A DNA stretch of 64,000 nucleotides. Source: Alteribacillus sp. YIM 98480 (GTDB lineage Bacteria; Bacillota; Bacilli; Bacillales; Marinococcaceae). The stretch's first letter is position 1; every line of letters starts with the position of its first letter. Below the pieces are notes generated by a model. That model was given only the letters and a program-made list of their open reading frames with translations. It did not search any database and was not told the origin of the DNA. A program made the position numbers and the translations under genes. The stretch is from assembly GCF_009765375.1 (NCBI RefSeq), contig NZ_VTOK01000005.1:62001-126000 (forward strand), given 5' to 3'. This document shows, in pieces, positions 44,124-52,020 of the stretch.

Positions 44124-44279
44124 AAGGTAAGAAATTATAAATAGTTGGCGTTATTGATGTCTAGCGCAAGTGCCTACTCGCTCGAGATTCCTTCGGTTCG
44201 TCAAAGCAAAGATCAGCTTTCCATAATGCCGACCCTCCAGGACTTGTCGCTCGTGGGCAAGGCGCTTGCGTTTTTTTTA
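44124..44279 (+). repeat. Modular intergenic repeat, copy E (type I core)
   Basis: It runs from AAGGTAAGAAATTATAAATA to GGCGCTTGCGTTTTTTTTAC with the type I core (CTCGCTCGAGATTCCTTCGG, GCAAAGATCAGCTTTCC). A short deletion has removed the ATGGAAA found in other copies. The closing stem is AGCGCAAGTGCC/GGCGCTTGCGT, with one G-T pair. Confidence 0.8.
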
Positions 44280-44311
44280 CACAATAAAATGATTAAGGTA
44301 AATTATGTTTT

Positions 44312-45058
44312 CTAATCGATCGGTATAACAAACGGCAATTCCCAAATTAATTCAGAAGAGTCGGAACGTTCGGCAATGATCGTAAATGGCTCCTCTAGTT
44401 CAACAGCAAATTCAAATTCTCCTTTAAAATAATGCTCTTCTTCGGTTATGGAGTTAGTAAAGACAGGATAAATTTGCTCTCCTTCAGATAATATACTCCA
44501 TTCTACATTTTGAATATCTAATACATCTGTTGCGGTTAATGTGAGCTTATTGTCATTCCATTCCATGTCTTGAATCGTTAATTCATCACGGGAAATAGGA
44601 ATTTTGTCCTTTTTCACCTGGTCAAAGCGAACCGTTTTGTTTGGATGTAAAACCAATTGTGCCGTTGATATCAATTGCTCGCTGTCATGATGAAGACTGG
44701 TCGTGAAAAATTGCTTAATGCGGAGTACGTTATTTTCTTCTTGATCTGTTTTCATTTCCGTTTCTTGATATATTGAGTGTTCATTTCCGAATTCATCTTC
44801 AATAACTTTAGAAAATGTCATGTCTATATCAGACGGAGAAAGTTCACGGCTTTCATCCGGGGAAGTAATCGAGTAGTGTAAGAAAAATCCGTCTTTGCCT
44901 TCATATCGGCTTTCTTCTAGTTTTTCGAATTCTATTTCATAAAGCGAGTTAGAGAAGGAAGTGTTGAGTTCTTCCTTTAGCCTTTCCTCTGAAGACGAGG
45001 AACTGCAGCCGGCAGCTATAAAAAGAAACAATATCATAAAGAGATAACACCTGTTCAT
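44312..45058 (-). CDS. Putative lipoprotein of unknown function
   Basis: A 248-residue exported lipoprotein. The signal peptide MNRCYLFMILFLFIAAGC ends in a proper lipobox followed by a Ser stretch. The mature protein is beta-rich and contains DVLDIQNVEWSILSEGEQIY, and looks like two small sandwich domains. No named family is recognised. The ATG at 45058 is taken as the start; an ATG at 45070 sits directly on the AGAAGG site. Confidence 0.7.
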   Translation of the reverse strand: MNRCYLFMILFLFIAAGCSSSSSEERLKEELNTSFSNSLYEIEFEKLEESRYEGKDGFFLHYSITSPDESRELSPSDIDMTFSKVIEDEFGNEHSIYQETEMKTDQEENNVLRIKQFFTTSLHHDSEQLISTAQLVLHPNKTVRFDQVKKDKIPISRDELTIQDMEWNDNKLTLTATDVLDIQNVEWSILSEGEQIYPVFTNSITEEEHYFKGEFEFAVELEEPFTIIAERSDSSELIWELPFVIPID

Positions 45059-45070
45059 GGTTGTACACAT

Positions 45071-45418
45071 CCTTCTTCCTCTGTCTGCATTTGAGTCTAT
45101 TTTAACATGAAAAAAGGTGAGGAGAAGGAAAATTGTCGAACAGTGTAACTCATTTTAGTTTCCTTTCGTACAGGACAATAATCACATTTGAAGAAAGGGA
45201 TACAAATTTTCAAGAACATACCTCAATCAAGGGAAGGAATGACATACAAATGGATAGACATCCTGTCATTGAAAAGAAAGATTATTTTCTAAATCAGTAC
45301 AGCAGTACTATTGTAAAGAAATAAGGTATGGGAGGGAGCTAGCCATACAATACGGCCGATCCATCGTTTCATCCCCTTTTGAAAAAGGCAAAAACGTATT
45401 TCAGTCGATTCTCACATC
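45071..45418 (+). other. Gap between lipoprotein gene and aminomutase terminator
   Basis: About 350 bases. A plus-strand frame of 63 codons from a TTG at 45133 is preceded by GGAGAAGG. Its sequence has no recognisable family and mixed composition, so it is not called as a gene. Nothing else was seen. Confidence 0.3.
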
Positions 45419-45419
45419 A

Positions 45420-45454
45420 AAAAAAGAGCTATCCTAATGAGGACAGCTCTTTTT
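45420..45454. terminator. Bidirectional terminator after the KamA-family gene
   Basis: AAAAAGAGCTaTCCT pairs with AGGAcAGCTCTTTTT around AATG. The T run on the minus strand terminates the aminomutase gene at 45460. Confidence 0.85.
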
Positions 45455-45459
45455 GCTGC

Positions 45460-46683
45460 TTATTTTGCAGCCGTTTTCGGTTTTCTTTTTCGTTTTTGCG
45501 GCATATCAGGCATTTCATTAACAGACACAACGTCTTCTACCTTTTTCTCAGGCATACTCCAATGCTGTTCATTTCCTGGAAGGTCATCGAACCAGGCAGC
45601 ATTATCTGGGCAGTCAAGTGCCATGAATTTACCGTAATTGCCATCGCGGGATTGGTGATATTTTAAATATGCTTTTCCGTCATCAATTGCCAAAATTTCG
45701 ATTTTTCCAGAAGTATGACTCATGGAAAGACGGATACGTTTTCCAAGTCCGCTCGTTTTTGCTTTAGCTTTTTCCACCGCATCATATGCTTCTTTTAAAG
45801 TAAGCACAAAGTCGTTGTTTCCGGCTACCGGACGATTAATAAAGAAATAATAAGGAGTTACGCCTGCCCAAGACAACTTATCGAGCAGCTCCGCCAGGTC
45901 GTCTGGATTGGCGTTGATACCTTTTAATACAGGTGTCTGGTTTACCACTATTGCTCCAGCATCATGCAGTGCTTCAAATGCTTTTTTCGCTTCCTCTGTA
46001 ATTTCACGCGGATGATTAACATGAGCCATAATATAAATGCGGTTATCCGGCGTGGAATATTCACGAATGAGTTCCAAAAGAGATTCGTCTTCATAAATTC
46101 TCATCGGATTAAAGACAGGAAGCTTTGAACCGATACGGATAATTTTTACGTGCGGAATGCTGCGCAGCTCTTCAATAATGTAACGAAGCTTCTTTGTTGC
46201 AAGAATTAAAGGATCTCCACCCGTAAGCAGAACATTATTAATCTCTGGATGATTGCGGATATATTCTAGTCCAGGATCCACATCAGACATTGCTTCTTTC
46301 ACGTCATTACGGAACAAGCGTTTACGGAAACAATAGCGGCAATAAGCGCCGCACACTTCAGAACAGATTAAAAGGGCAGTCGTTTCATACTTATGCTGAC
46401 AGCCTGGCACTGCATAGTTAGTGTCTTCATCAGAAGCGTCCCAGCGTCCGTATTCAGAAAGCTCACCTTCATTTGGTATGACTAAGTTTTTAATGGGATC
46501 ATTCGGGTCTTCCCAATCAATAAGGCTTAAATAGTATTCGTTTACACGGAACACAAATTTTTCAGTGATTTTTTTTAAACGTTCGCGCTCGTCATCTGGA
46601 ATTTCTTTAATTTGATCAATTTTGGTAATGTACTTTGGTTGTGCCAAAAGCCCCCACACCTTTCTAAAACTTAATTTGTACAT
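45460..46683 (-). CDS. KamA-family radical SAM aminomutase, substrate unknown
   Basis: A 407-residue PLP-dependent radical SAM enzyme of the lysine 2,3-aminomutase family. The cluster motif is CGAYCRYC (Cys111, Cys115, Cys118), followed by RKRLF and VLLTGGDPL, which contacts SAM. The PLP-binding lysine is probably Lys327 in HTSGKIEI. The two aspartates that hold the substrate epsilon-amino group in lysine aminomutases align with non-acidic residues here (NRP near 284 and M/S near 321), so lysine is an unlikely substrate. The C-terminus is short and basic. It is divergent from the GSAM-like gene, sharing a six-box control region. Confidence 0.85.
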   Translation of the reverse strand: MYKLSFRKVWGLLAQPKYITKIDQIKEIPDDERERLKKITEKFVFRVNEYYLSLIDWEDPNDPIKNLVIPNEGELSEYGRWDASDEDTNYAVPGCQHKYETTALLICSEVCGAYCRYCFRKRLFRNDVKEAMSDVDPGLEYIRNHPEINNVLLTGGDPLILATKKLRYIIEELRSIPHVKIIRIGSKLPVFNPMRIYEDESLLELIREYSTPDNRIYIMAHVNHPREITEEAKKAFEALHDAGAIVVNQTPVLKGINANPDDLAELLDKLSWAGVTPYYFFINRPVAGNNDFVLTLKEAYDAVEKAKAKTSGLGKRIRLSMSHTSGKIEILAIDDGKAYLKYHQSRDGNYGKFMALDCPDNAAWFDDLPGNEQHWSMPEKKVEDVVSVNEMPDMPQKRKRKPKTAAK

Positions 46684-46807
46684 CTTTTATGGTATTCAGT
46701 TGAAGTATAACAGTGAGGGTTAAAAATAGTCAAAAAAGAAAGAAAAATTTAAATTGCAAAAGAAAATGAAGGAAAAGTTTCTAACAAAAAAGACAAATAG
46801 CCCAAAT

Positions 46808-46975
46808 TGAAGTTTGACATTCATAAAATGTGGATATTGAAATAACAAATTCATATAATATGAAATATAAACTTCAAAAATAAATAAAATGAAATTAGTA
46901 CTTCACAAAAACTTGTACTTCTATTAGAATGAAATGTAGAATTCATAAATAAATATTTTTGAAGTTAAAAATTCA
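46808..46975. promoter_or_regulatory. Array of six TGAA-N8-TTCA boxes between the divergent KamA-like and GSAM-like genes
   Basis: Six 16-bp inverted repeats of the form TGAA-N8-TTCA occur at 46808-46823, 46838-46853, 46861-46876, 46890-46905, 46930-46945 and 46960-46975. Start-to-start distances are 30, 23, 29, 40 and 30 bp, close to whole helical turns. The form fits RpiR-family operators, and an RpiR regulator is encoded at 48618. Cooperative control of both divergent genes is inferred. Confidence 0.7.
46902..46930 (+). promoter_or_regulatory. Candidate promoter of the GSAM-like gene
   Basis: TTCACA at 46902-46907 and TAGAAT at 46925-46930 are 17 bp apart. Its -35 region overlaps the fourth TGAA-N8-TTCA box and its -10 overlaps the fifth, so a bound regulator would exclude RNA polymerase. 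Confidence 0.5.
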
Positions 46976-46996
46976 TCAAAAGAGGAGCGTAAAAAA

Positions 46997-48394
46997 ATGG
47001 CCGTTCAGAAAGTAGAACATCCCATTTTAGATTACAAGGAGGAAACACCTTCTTCACAAGCATTTATGAAGGAAGCAGAAGAAGTAATGCCGGGCGGAGT
47101 AACGGCAAATATTAAATATTTTGAACCGCATCCTGTTGTTATGAAATATGGAAAAGGTTCGAAGCTGATCGATATGGATGAAAATGAGTATATTGATTAT
47201 TTAATGAGTTACGGATCGCTTGTAACAGGACATGGACACGAACATGTGAAAAAAGCGATTATGGAACAAATCGAAAGAGACGGTACATGGTTGTTTGGTA
47301 CACCGCATTATCTTGAAGTGGAAATGGGGAAAAGGCTTCAAAAGCACTTTCCGAGCATGGAACGCCTGCGTTATACAAATTCAGGTACAGAAGCAACATT
47401 ACTTTCCTTAAGGCTTGCAGCAGCCCATACAGGAAAACATAAAATAGCAAAATTTGAAGGCCACTATCACGGCGGATATGACCAAATGCTTGTAAGTGTG
47501 AGTCCCTCTGTTCGAGAAGCCGGGAATGCAGATGCTCCTTGTTCATTGCCTGAATCTAAAGGGATGCATCCATCCCATACTAGAAATACAATTACATTGC
47601 CTTTTAACAACTTGAAAGCATGTAAAAAAATATTATTGCAGCATAAAGACGAAATTGGTGCTGTCATGATTGAACCGGTGCAGGCAGGGTTTATACCTGC
47701 AGAAAAATCATTTATGAAAGGTTTACGTCAAATTACAGAGAAATTAGGTATGGTTCTCATTTTTGATGAGGTTAAAACGGGTTACCGTACTGGTCTTGGC
47801 GGCGCTCAGAACATTTATGACATTAAGCCTGATCTAACGACGTTAGGAAAAGCAATAGGAGGAGGATACCCAGTAGGCGTTGTCGGGGGAAAGAAAGAAA
47901 TGATGATGCATAGTGCTCCATCACAGGGATCAGATGTTTTTGACAGCAGCCAAAGCAAACGTTCATCATCCAAAGATGTATTATTTCATAGCGGCACGTA
48001 TAACGGTCATCCTATGATTCTTGCAGCAGGCATGGCGGTTCTCGATATTTTAGAAAAAGAATTAGATGATGTCTTAAAGCAGACTGAAAAGCTGAAAAAC
48101 GGCATTAACGAAAAGCTTCGCAAGTACGGCGTACAAGGCGAGGCGGTTGGCATAGGGTCTATTTTTAGTGTAGTATTAAATAATAAAGAAAAGATACGAA
48201 ACTATCGAGACCTTCAAAAAACCGACCTGGCCACCAGAAAAGAAATAGATTTTCGATTACTGGGAAAAGGGATTTATGTGAAGCCGATGAATCGTTATAG
48301 TGTGTCGACAGCTCATAGCGATGAAGACATTAATCAAACGTTAGATGCATATGATGAAGTGCTGAGGGAGGTTTATGAAGGTGCTCGTTTTTAA
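46997..48394 (+). CDS. Class III aminotransferase, glutamate-1-semialdehyde aminomutase-like
   Basis: A 465-residue PLP enzyme of the class III (GSAM-like) fold. It shows EAEEVMPGGVTANIKYFEPH at the N-terminus, RLRYTNSGTEATLLSLRLA (phosphate loop), EGHYHGGYD, LIFDEVKTGYRTG with the Asp that binds the pyridine nitrogen, and LTTLGKAIGGGYPVG with the Schiff-base lysine. It is longer than HemL by about 35 residues and has an insert (SQGSDVFDSSQSKRSSSKD) before the HSGTYNGHP motif. A role as housekeeping HemL is unlikely given its position and regulation. It may transaminate or rearrange a beta-amino acid made by the divergent KamA-like enzyme. AAGAGGAGCG precedes the ATG. Confidence 0.85.
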   Translation: MAVQKVEHPILDYKEETPSSQAFMKEAEEVMPGGVTANIKYFEPHPVVMKYGKGSKLIDMDENEYIDYLMSYGSLVTGHGHEHVKKAIMEQIERDGTWLFGTPHYLEVEMGKRLQKHFPSMERLRYTNSGTEATLLSLRLAAAHTGKHKIAKFEGHYHGGYDQMLVSVSPSVREAGNADAPCSLPESKGMHPSHTRNTITLPFNNLKACKKILLQHKDEIGAVMIEPVQAGFIPAEKSFMKGLRQITEKLGMVLIFDEVKTGYRTGLGGAQNIYDIKPDLTTLGKAIGGGYPVGVVGGKKEMMMHSAPSQGSDVFDSSQSKRSSSKDVLFHSGTYNGHPMILAAGMAVLDILEKELDDVLKQTEKLKNGINEKLRKYGVQGEAVGIGSIFSVVLNNKEKIRNYRDLQKTDLATRKEIDFRLLGKGIYVKPMNRYSVSTAHSDEDINQTLDAYDEVLREVYEGARF

Positions 48395-48490
48395 AACAAA
48401 TGTTCAGGCTTGGGTAAATTGCGAAGTATTTATTTGCCCAGGAGGTGTTGATAGACGTTTGCTGAGAAACGCTGCGGATATCTGATAAAT

Positions 48491-48519
48491 GGTCAGCCAG
48501 CTTTGATTTCATGGCTGAC
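48491..48519 (+). terminator. Hairpin after the GSAM-like gene
   Basis: GTCAGCCA pairs with TGGCTGAC around a 12-base loop. No T run follows on the plus strand, so it is a weak terminator or a boundary element before the RpiR gene. Confidence 0.4.
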
Positions 48520-48617
48520 TGTAAAAAAGCGTAAAGGTGTTATAATACCTTGTCCTTGTCGCTTTTGCCCTCCTTTCTGAACAAATTAATTGGTTTTAAA
48601 AAGGAATGAGGGCTGCC

Positions 48618-49472
48618 ATGCTTGAAAGTGATGTATACCAGCGCATTATGGAACTTCAAGATCAAATGAGCAAATCCCAGAAAAAAATTGCAAATTACTT
48701 AATTAATTATTCAGAAACAGCCCCCTTTTTGACCGCATCCAAATTGGCAAAAAATGCGGGAGTGGGGGAGGCTACAGTCATTCGGTTTGCTGTTTTTCTG
48801 GATTTTAATGGGTATCCAGATATGCAGCGTCATTTGCAGGAAGCCTTGCAGCGAAAATGGACTTCAGCTGAAGTGTTTGCTCATACAACAGATGAAGAAG
48901 ATCAGCCTGAGAATGCTGTAACAGAAATACTCGCAGATGATATGCAAAATTTGAAAGAAACGCTTCAGCAAATGGATTCAAAAGTATTTGAAGGTGCTGT
49001 AAATGATATTATTAGAGCAAATCGAATTTACATTATAGCTTACCGCAGTGCAGTGAGCATCGGTTCATTTTTGGAATTTTATCTTGATCTCGTCTTACAA
49101 AATACGGAAATGTTAAGGGAAGCAGATGGGGTATCTGAGCATTTGCTTGATATTACTTCGGATGATTTAGTTATTGGCTTTGGTTTTTCTCGTTATACGA
49201 AACGGACGGTTGAAGTTTTAAAGTATGCAAAACAACGCGGAGCGAAAACGTTAGTGTTGACGGATCATTTGTTGTCACCGCTCGTTCCTTACGGAGATCG
49301 AAAGTTGCTGGCCGCTACTGAAATTAATTCGTTTATCGATTCATTTTCGGCTCCATTAAGTATAGTGAGTGCCTTAATTACAGCGGTCACCCGTTCAGAA
49401 CACAAAAAGGTGGAAGCACGCTTAAAAGAACTTGAAGGATTATGGGAAACATTTGACGTTTTTTATGATTAA
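48618..49472 (+). CDS. RpiR/MurR-family transcriptional regulator
   Basis: A 284-residue regulator. The N-terminal HTH_6 domain (about residues 1-75) contains SQKKIANYLINY, then ASKLAKNAGVGEATVIRFAV, the recognition helix. A C-terminal SIS domain (about residues 110-260) follows, with YRSAVSIGSFLEFYL and VIGFGFSRYTKRTVEVLKYA. The SIS domain normally binds a phosphosugar, but here the neighbours are aminomutase and TRAP genes, so an amino- or carboxylate-type effector is possible. ATG 48618 follows GAGGG; an ATG at 48606 abuts AAAGGA. It is the best candidate to bind the six boxes at 46808-46975. Confidence 0.87.
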   Translation: MLESDVYQRIMELQDQMSKSQKKIANYLINYSETAPFLTASKLAKNAGVGEATVIRFAVFLDFNGYPDMQRHLQEALQRKWTSAEVFAHTTDEEDQPENAVTEILADDMQNLKETLQQMDSKVFEGAVNDIIRANRIYIIAYRSAVSIGSFLEFYLDLVLQNTEMLREADGVSEHLLDITSDDLVIGFGFSRYTKRTVEVLKYAKQRGAKTLVLTDHLLSPLVPYGDRKLLAATEINSFIDSFSAPLSIVSALITAVTRSEHKKVEARLKELEGLWETFDVFYD

Positions 49473-49473
49473 A

Positions 49474-49514
49474 AAAGCCGAATGGATGGAATAACCATCC
49501 GTTCGGCTTTCTTT
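49474..49514. terminator. Convergent bidirectional terminator
   Basis: AAAAGCCGAAtGGATGG pairs with CCATCCgTTCGGCTTT around AATAA, with A and T tracts on either side. It ends both the RpiR gene and the TRAP permease gene. Confidence 0.9.
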
Positions 49515-51446
49515 CTAATCTTGTTTTCTTTTTCTGAATTGTTGAATCAAATAAACCAATATGATTAATCCAAGACCAGGCATAGAAATATAGAGGTCCG
49601 GCAAGAGCAGCATAATACCACCGGCAAGCAGCATTAAACGCTCGATAATATTGTTCTTAATTACAAAGTAATTAATCATTCCGGCACTAATACCAACCAT
49701 TCCAATTAATGCGGTAATTAATGCAGGAATCAATGTAGCTGCTGTGGCATCCTGCAGGACAAGTACTGGATTGGTTACAAATATATATGGGATAACAAAT
49801 GCTGCTATTGCTAATTTAACAGACGTTACCCCTGCTTTCATCGGGTTGGCCCTGGCAATACCTGCGCCGGCATAAGCCGCTAGACAAACAGGCGGAGTTA
49901 TATCAGCAACAATACCAAAATAAAAGACGAAGAAGTGAGCTGCAATAACAGGAACATCTAATGCAATTAAAGCTGGCGCTGCCAATGACGCTGTCACAAC
50001 ATAATTTGCAGTAGTAGGCAATCCCATGCCAAGAATAATACAGGCAATCATCGTAAAGAACATTACAAGGAAAAACTGTCCGCCTGCTAAATCAATGATT
50101 CCATTGGCAATTTTGCCGCCAAGACCGGTAAATACCACTACTCCGACAATAATGCCAGCCGTTGCAACAGCTGCTATAACTGGAAGGGCAATTCGCGCCC
50201 CTTGTTCGAGAGTATATAGCATATCTTTAATGGACAACCGTGTTTCTTTACGGAAAAAACTAATCACAAATGCTGTGAAAATCCCCCACAATGCCGCAGT
50301 GGTCGGAGTGTAGCCGCTATACAGCATGAACAAAATAGCGACTAATGGCAGCAAAAGATCTGCTTTTTTTAATAATGACTTGGCAGAAGGCAGTTCGTTT
50401 TTAGGGAGACCATAAATATGCTGCTTTCTGGCTTCAAAGTGCGTACCGATAAAAACACCTGAGAAATAAAGCAGAGCTGGAATGAGAGCTACAAGAATAA
50501 TCTCATTATAGGGAACACCAATCGTTTCTATCATAATGAAGGCAGCAGCCCCCATTATCGGCGGCATAATCTGTCCGCCAGTGGATGCGGAAGCTTCTGT
50601 TGCCGCTGCAAATTCAGGTTTAAATCCTGCCCGTTTCATCATCGGTATAGTAAAGGAACCAGAACTGACTGTGTTAGCGACGGAACTTCCGGTTACCATA
50701 CCTTGTAGACCGGAAGCAAATACAGCTGCTTTTGCGGTGCCGCCGGTAAATCTGCCAGTCAAACCAAATGCAAGATCATTAAAAAATTGACCAATGTTGG
50801 TTTTTACGAGCATGACACCAAAAAATAAAAATAAGTAAATATAGGTAGATGATATTTGTACAGGTGTACCAAAAATCGCTTCACTAGAATACACCAAGTC
50901 AGTCATCAGCCGGTCAAATGAAAATCCTGCATGCCCGAAGTAGGGAATGCCGTTTCCCCAAAGACCATATGCAATGGCAAGCATCGCGATAATAATAATG
51001 GGAAGTCCTACAGCACGTCGGGTTGCTTCTAATAGAAGGATAATAAAAATTATGGCTACTGCTTTATCAAAAGTATCAAAACCTGTCACCACAGAAGAAC
51101 GGAACAAATCATCATAATTGAAAACGATATAAAAGTTGGCAAATAATGCTGTGAAGGCAAGTATGACATCATACCAGGCAATTCCTTTGCGGTCCGTCAT
51201 GGATTTTTTAGCAGGGTATAGTAAAAAGATAAGCGATAACCCGCCTGCTAAGTGAATAGCACCTTGAATAACGGAACGATAAGGATTGCTTGCTGTCCAT
51301 AAATGAAAGATTGTTAATGCTACTCCGATAACTGTAACTAAAATGCCCCATTTTCCAAGATTCGTCCGGTATGTAGATTCTTTGTCGTATTTTTTCAACA
51401 ATTCATCTTGGGTTAACTCTTGGTCGGTTTGTTTATTATTCGCCAT
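49515..51446 (-). CDS. TRAP transporter permease, fused 4TM/12TM protein (second system)
   Basis: A 643-residue fused DctQM membrane protein, paralogous to the one at 13047. It shows GVMLVKTNIGQFFNDLAFGL, the substrate loop GMVTGSSVANTVSSGSFTIP, GGQIMPPIMGAAAFIMIE and GMGLPTTANYVVTASLAAPA. The charged N-terminal tail precedes the first helix. GGTGGTGA precedes the ATG. It works with the TAXI lipoprotein encoded upstream at 53157-52021; the 574-bp gap between the two is mostly repeat copy F. Neighbouring aminomutase-type enzymes suggest an amino or carboxylic acid ligand. Confidence 0.88.
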   Translation of the reverse strand: MANNKQTDQELTQDELLKKYDKESTYRTNLGKWGILVTVIGVALTIFHLWTASNPYRSVIQGAIHLAGGLSLIFLLYPAKKSMTDRKGIAWYDVILAFTALFANFYIVFNYDDLFRSSVVTGFDTFDKAVAIIFIILLLEATRRAVGLPIIIIAMLAIAYGLWGNGIPYFGHAGFSFDRLMTDLVYSSEAIFGTPVQISSTYIYLFLFFGVMLVKTNIGQFFNDLAFGLTGRFTGGTAKAAVFASGLQGMVTGSSVANTVSSGSFTIPMMKRAGFKPEFAAATEASASTGGQIMPPIMGAAAFIMIETIGVPYNEIILVALIPALLYFSGVFIGTHFEARKQHIYGLPKNELPSAKSLLKKADLLLPLVAILFMLYSGYTPTTAALWGIFTAFVISFFRKETRLSIKDMLYTLEQGARIALPVIAAVATAGIIVGVVVFTGLGGKIANGIIDLAGGQFFLVMFFTMIACIILGMGLPTTANYVVTASLAAPALIALDVPVIAAHFFVFYFGIVADITPPVCLAAYAGAGIARANPMKAGVTSVKLAIAAFVIPYIFVTNPVLVLQDATAATLIPALITALIGMVGISAGMINYFVIKNNIIERLMLLAGGIMLLLPDLYISMPGLGLIILVYLIQQFRKRKQD

Positions 51447-51671
51447 TAACAGTCACCACCTCAACAAATTTATTTGAATATTTTTTCTAATTAAAGGGGG
51501 GATAAACAGGCTGCTCATAGCCGGCAAAGGCTGTGACTTCAATATCATAACAAATAAAATAGAATTTGTCTGTGACAAGACTAAGGTGGTGCTACTTTTC
51601 TATATTATATTATTAGGCAATCCTAAAAAAAATCCTTTGAACAAGAAAATTTTTTCATATTATATCCAAAC

Positions 51672-51977
51672 TAAGAAAAGCGCAAGCGCCTTAAAAGATG
51701 GAAGTTTGGCTACGAGCGTCACGTCCTGTGACAACGACAACGCCGAACTGACTCCCATCCTGGGAGCCCGCGACAGGTTCTGGAGCTTTCGCGCAGGGTC
51801 GCCTGCGGCCCGGAGTCGAAAGGGAAGGCATAAGACGTTCAGCTCATTTTAATGAACCTCTACTAAGATCGCACACGACAGGACGTTCCGGTTTTAGCAA
51901 AAGTTCCTCTTTATCGTGTGCGCCTGAGGCTGGGCGCTGAAGCTAGACATCAAAAACGCCAAAATTCTTTCTTACCT
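51672..51977 (-). repeat. Modular intergenic repeat, copy F (type II core with insertion)
   Basis: It is in reverse orientation: on the minus strand it starts AGGTAAGAAAGAATTTTGGC, then GATGTCTAGCTTCAGCGCC, and ends AAGGCGCTTGCGCTTTTCTT. The type II core words CGCACACGATAAAGAGGAAC and GTTGTCACAGGACGTGACGC match copy D. About 100 bases between them, containing CGACTCCGGGCCGCAGGCGA and GAGCTCCAG-type palindromes, are absent from D. It separates the two TRAP genes. Confidence 0.75.
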
Positions 51978-51981
51978 AATG

Positions 51982-52008
51982 AAAAAAGGCCGGAAATACT
52001 CCGGCCTT
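51982..52008 (-). terminator. Terminator after the TAXI gene
   Basis: On the minus strand AAGGCCGGA pairs with TCCGGCCTT around GTATT, followed by TTTT. It would end transcription between the receptor and permease genes, at least partly. Confidence 0.85.
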
Positions 52009-52020
52009 GTATAGTCTATA

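Noticed and set aside
45133-45324. 63-codon plus-strand frame from a TTG with GGAGAAGG upstream
   Set aside because: Composition and sequence show no recognisable protein features and it is flanked by gene-free sequence; kept only as a note in the gap entry.
45460-46683. Calling the radical SAM protein lysine 2,3-aminomutase
   Set aside because: The residues that bind the lysine side chain in that enzyme are not conserved here, so only the family name is used.
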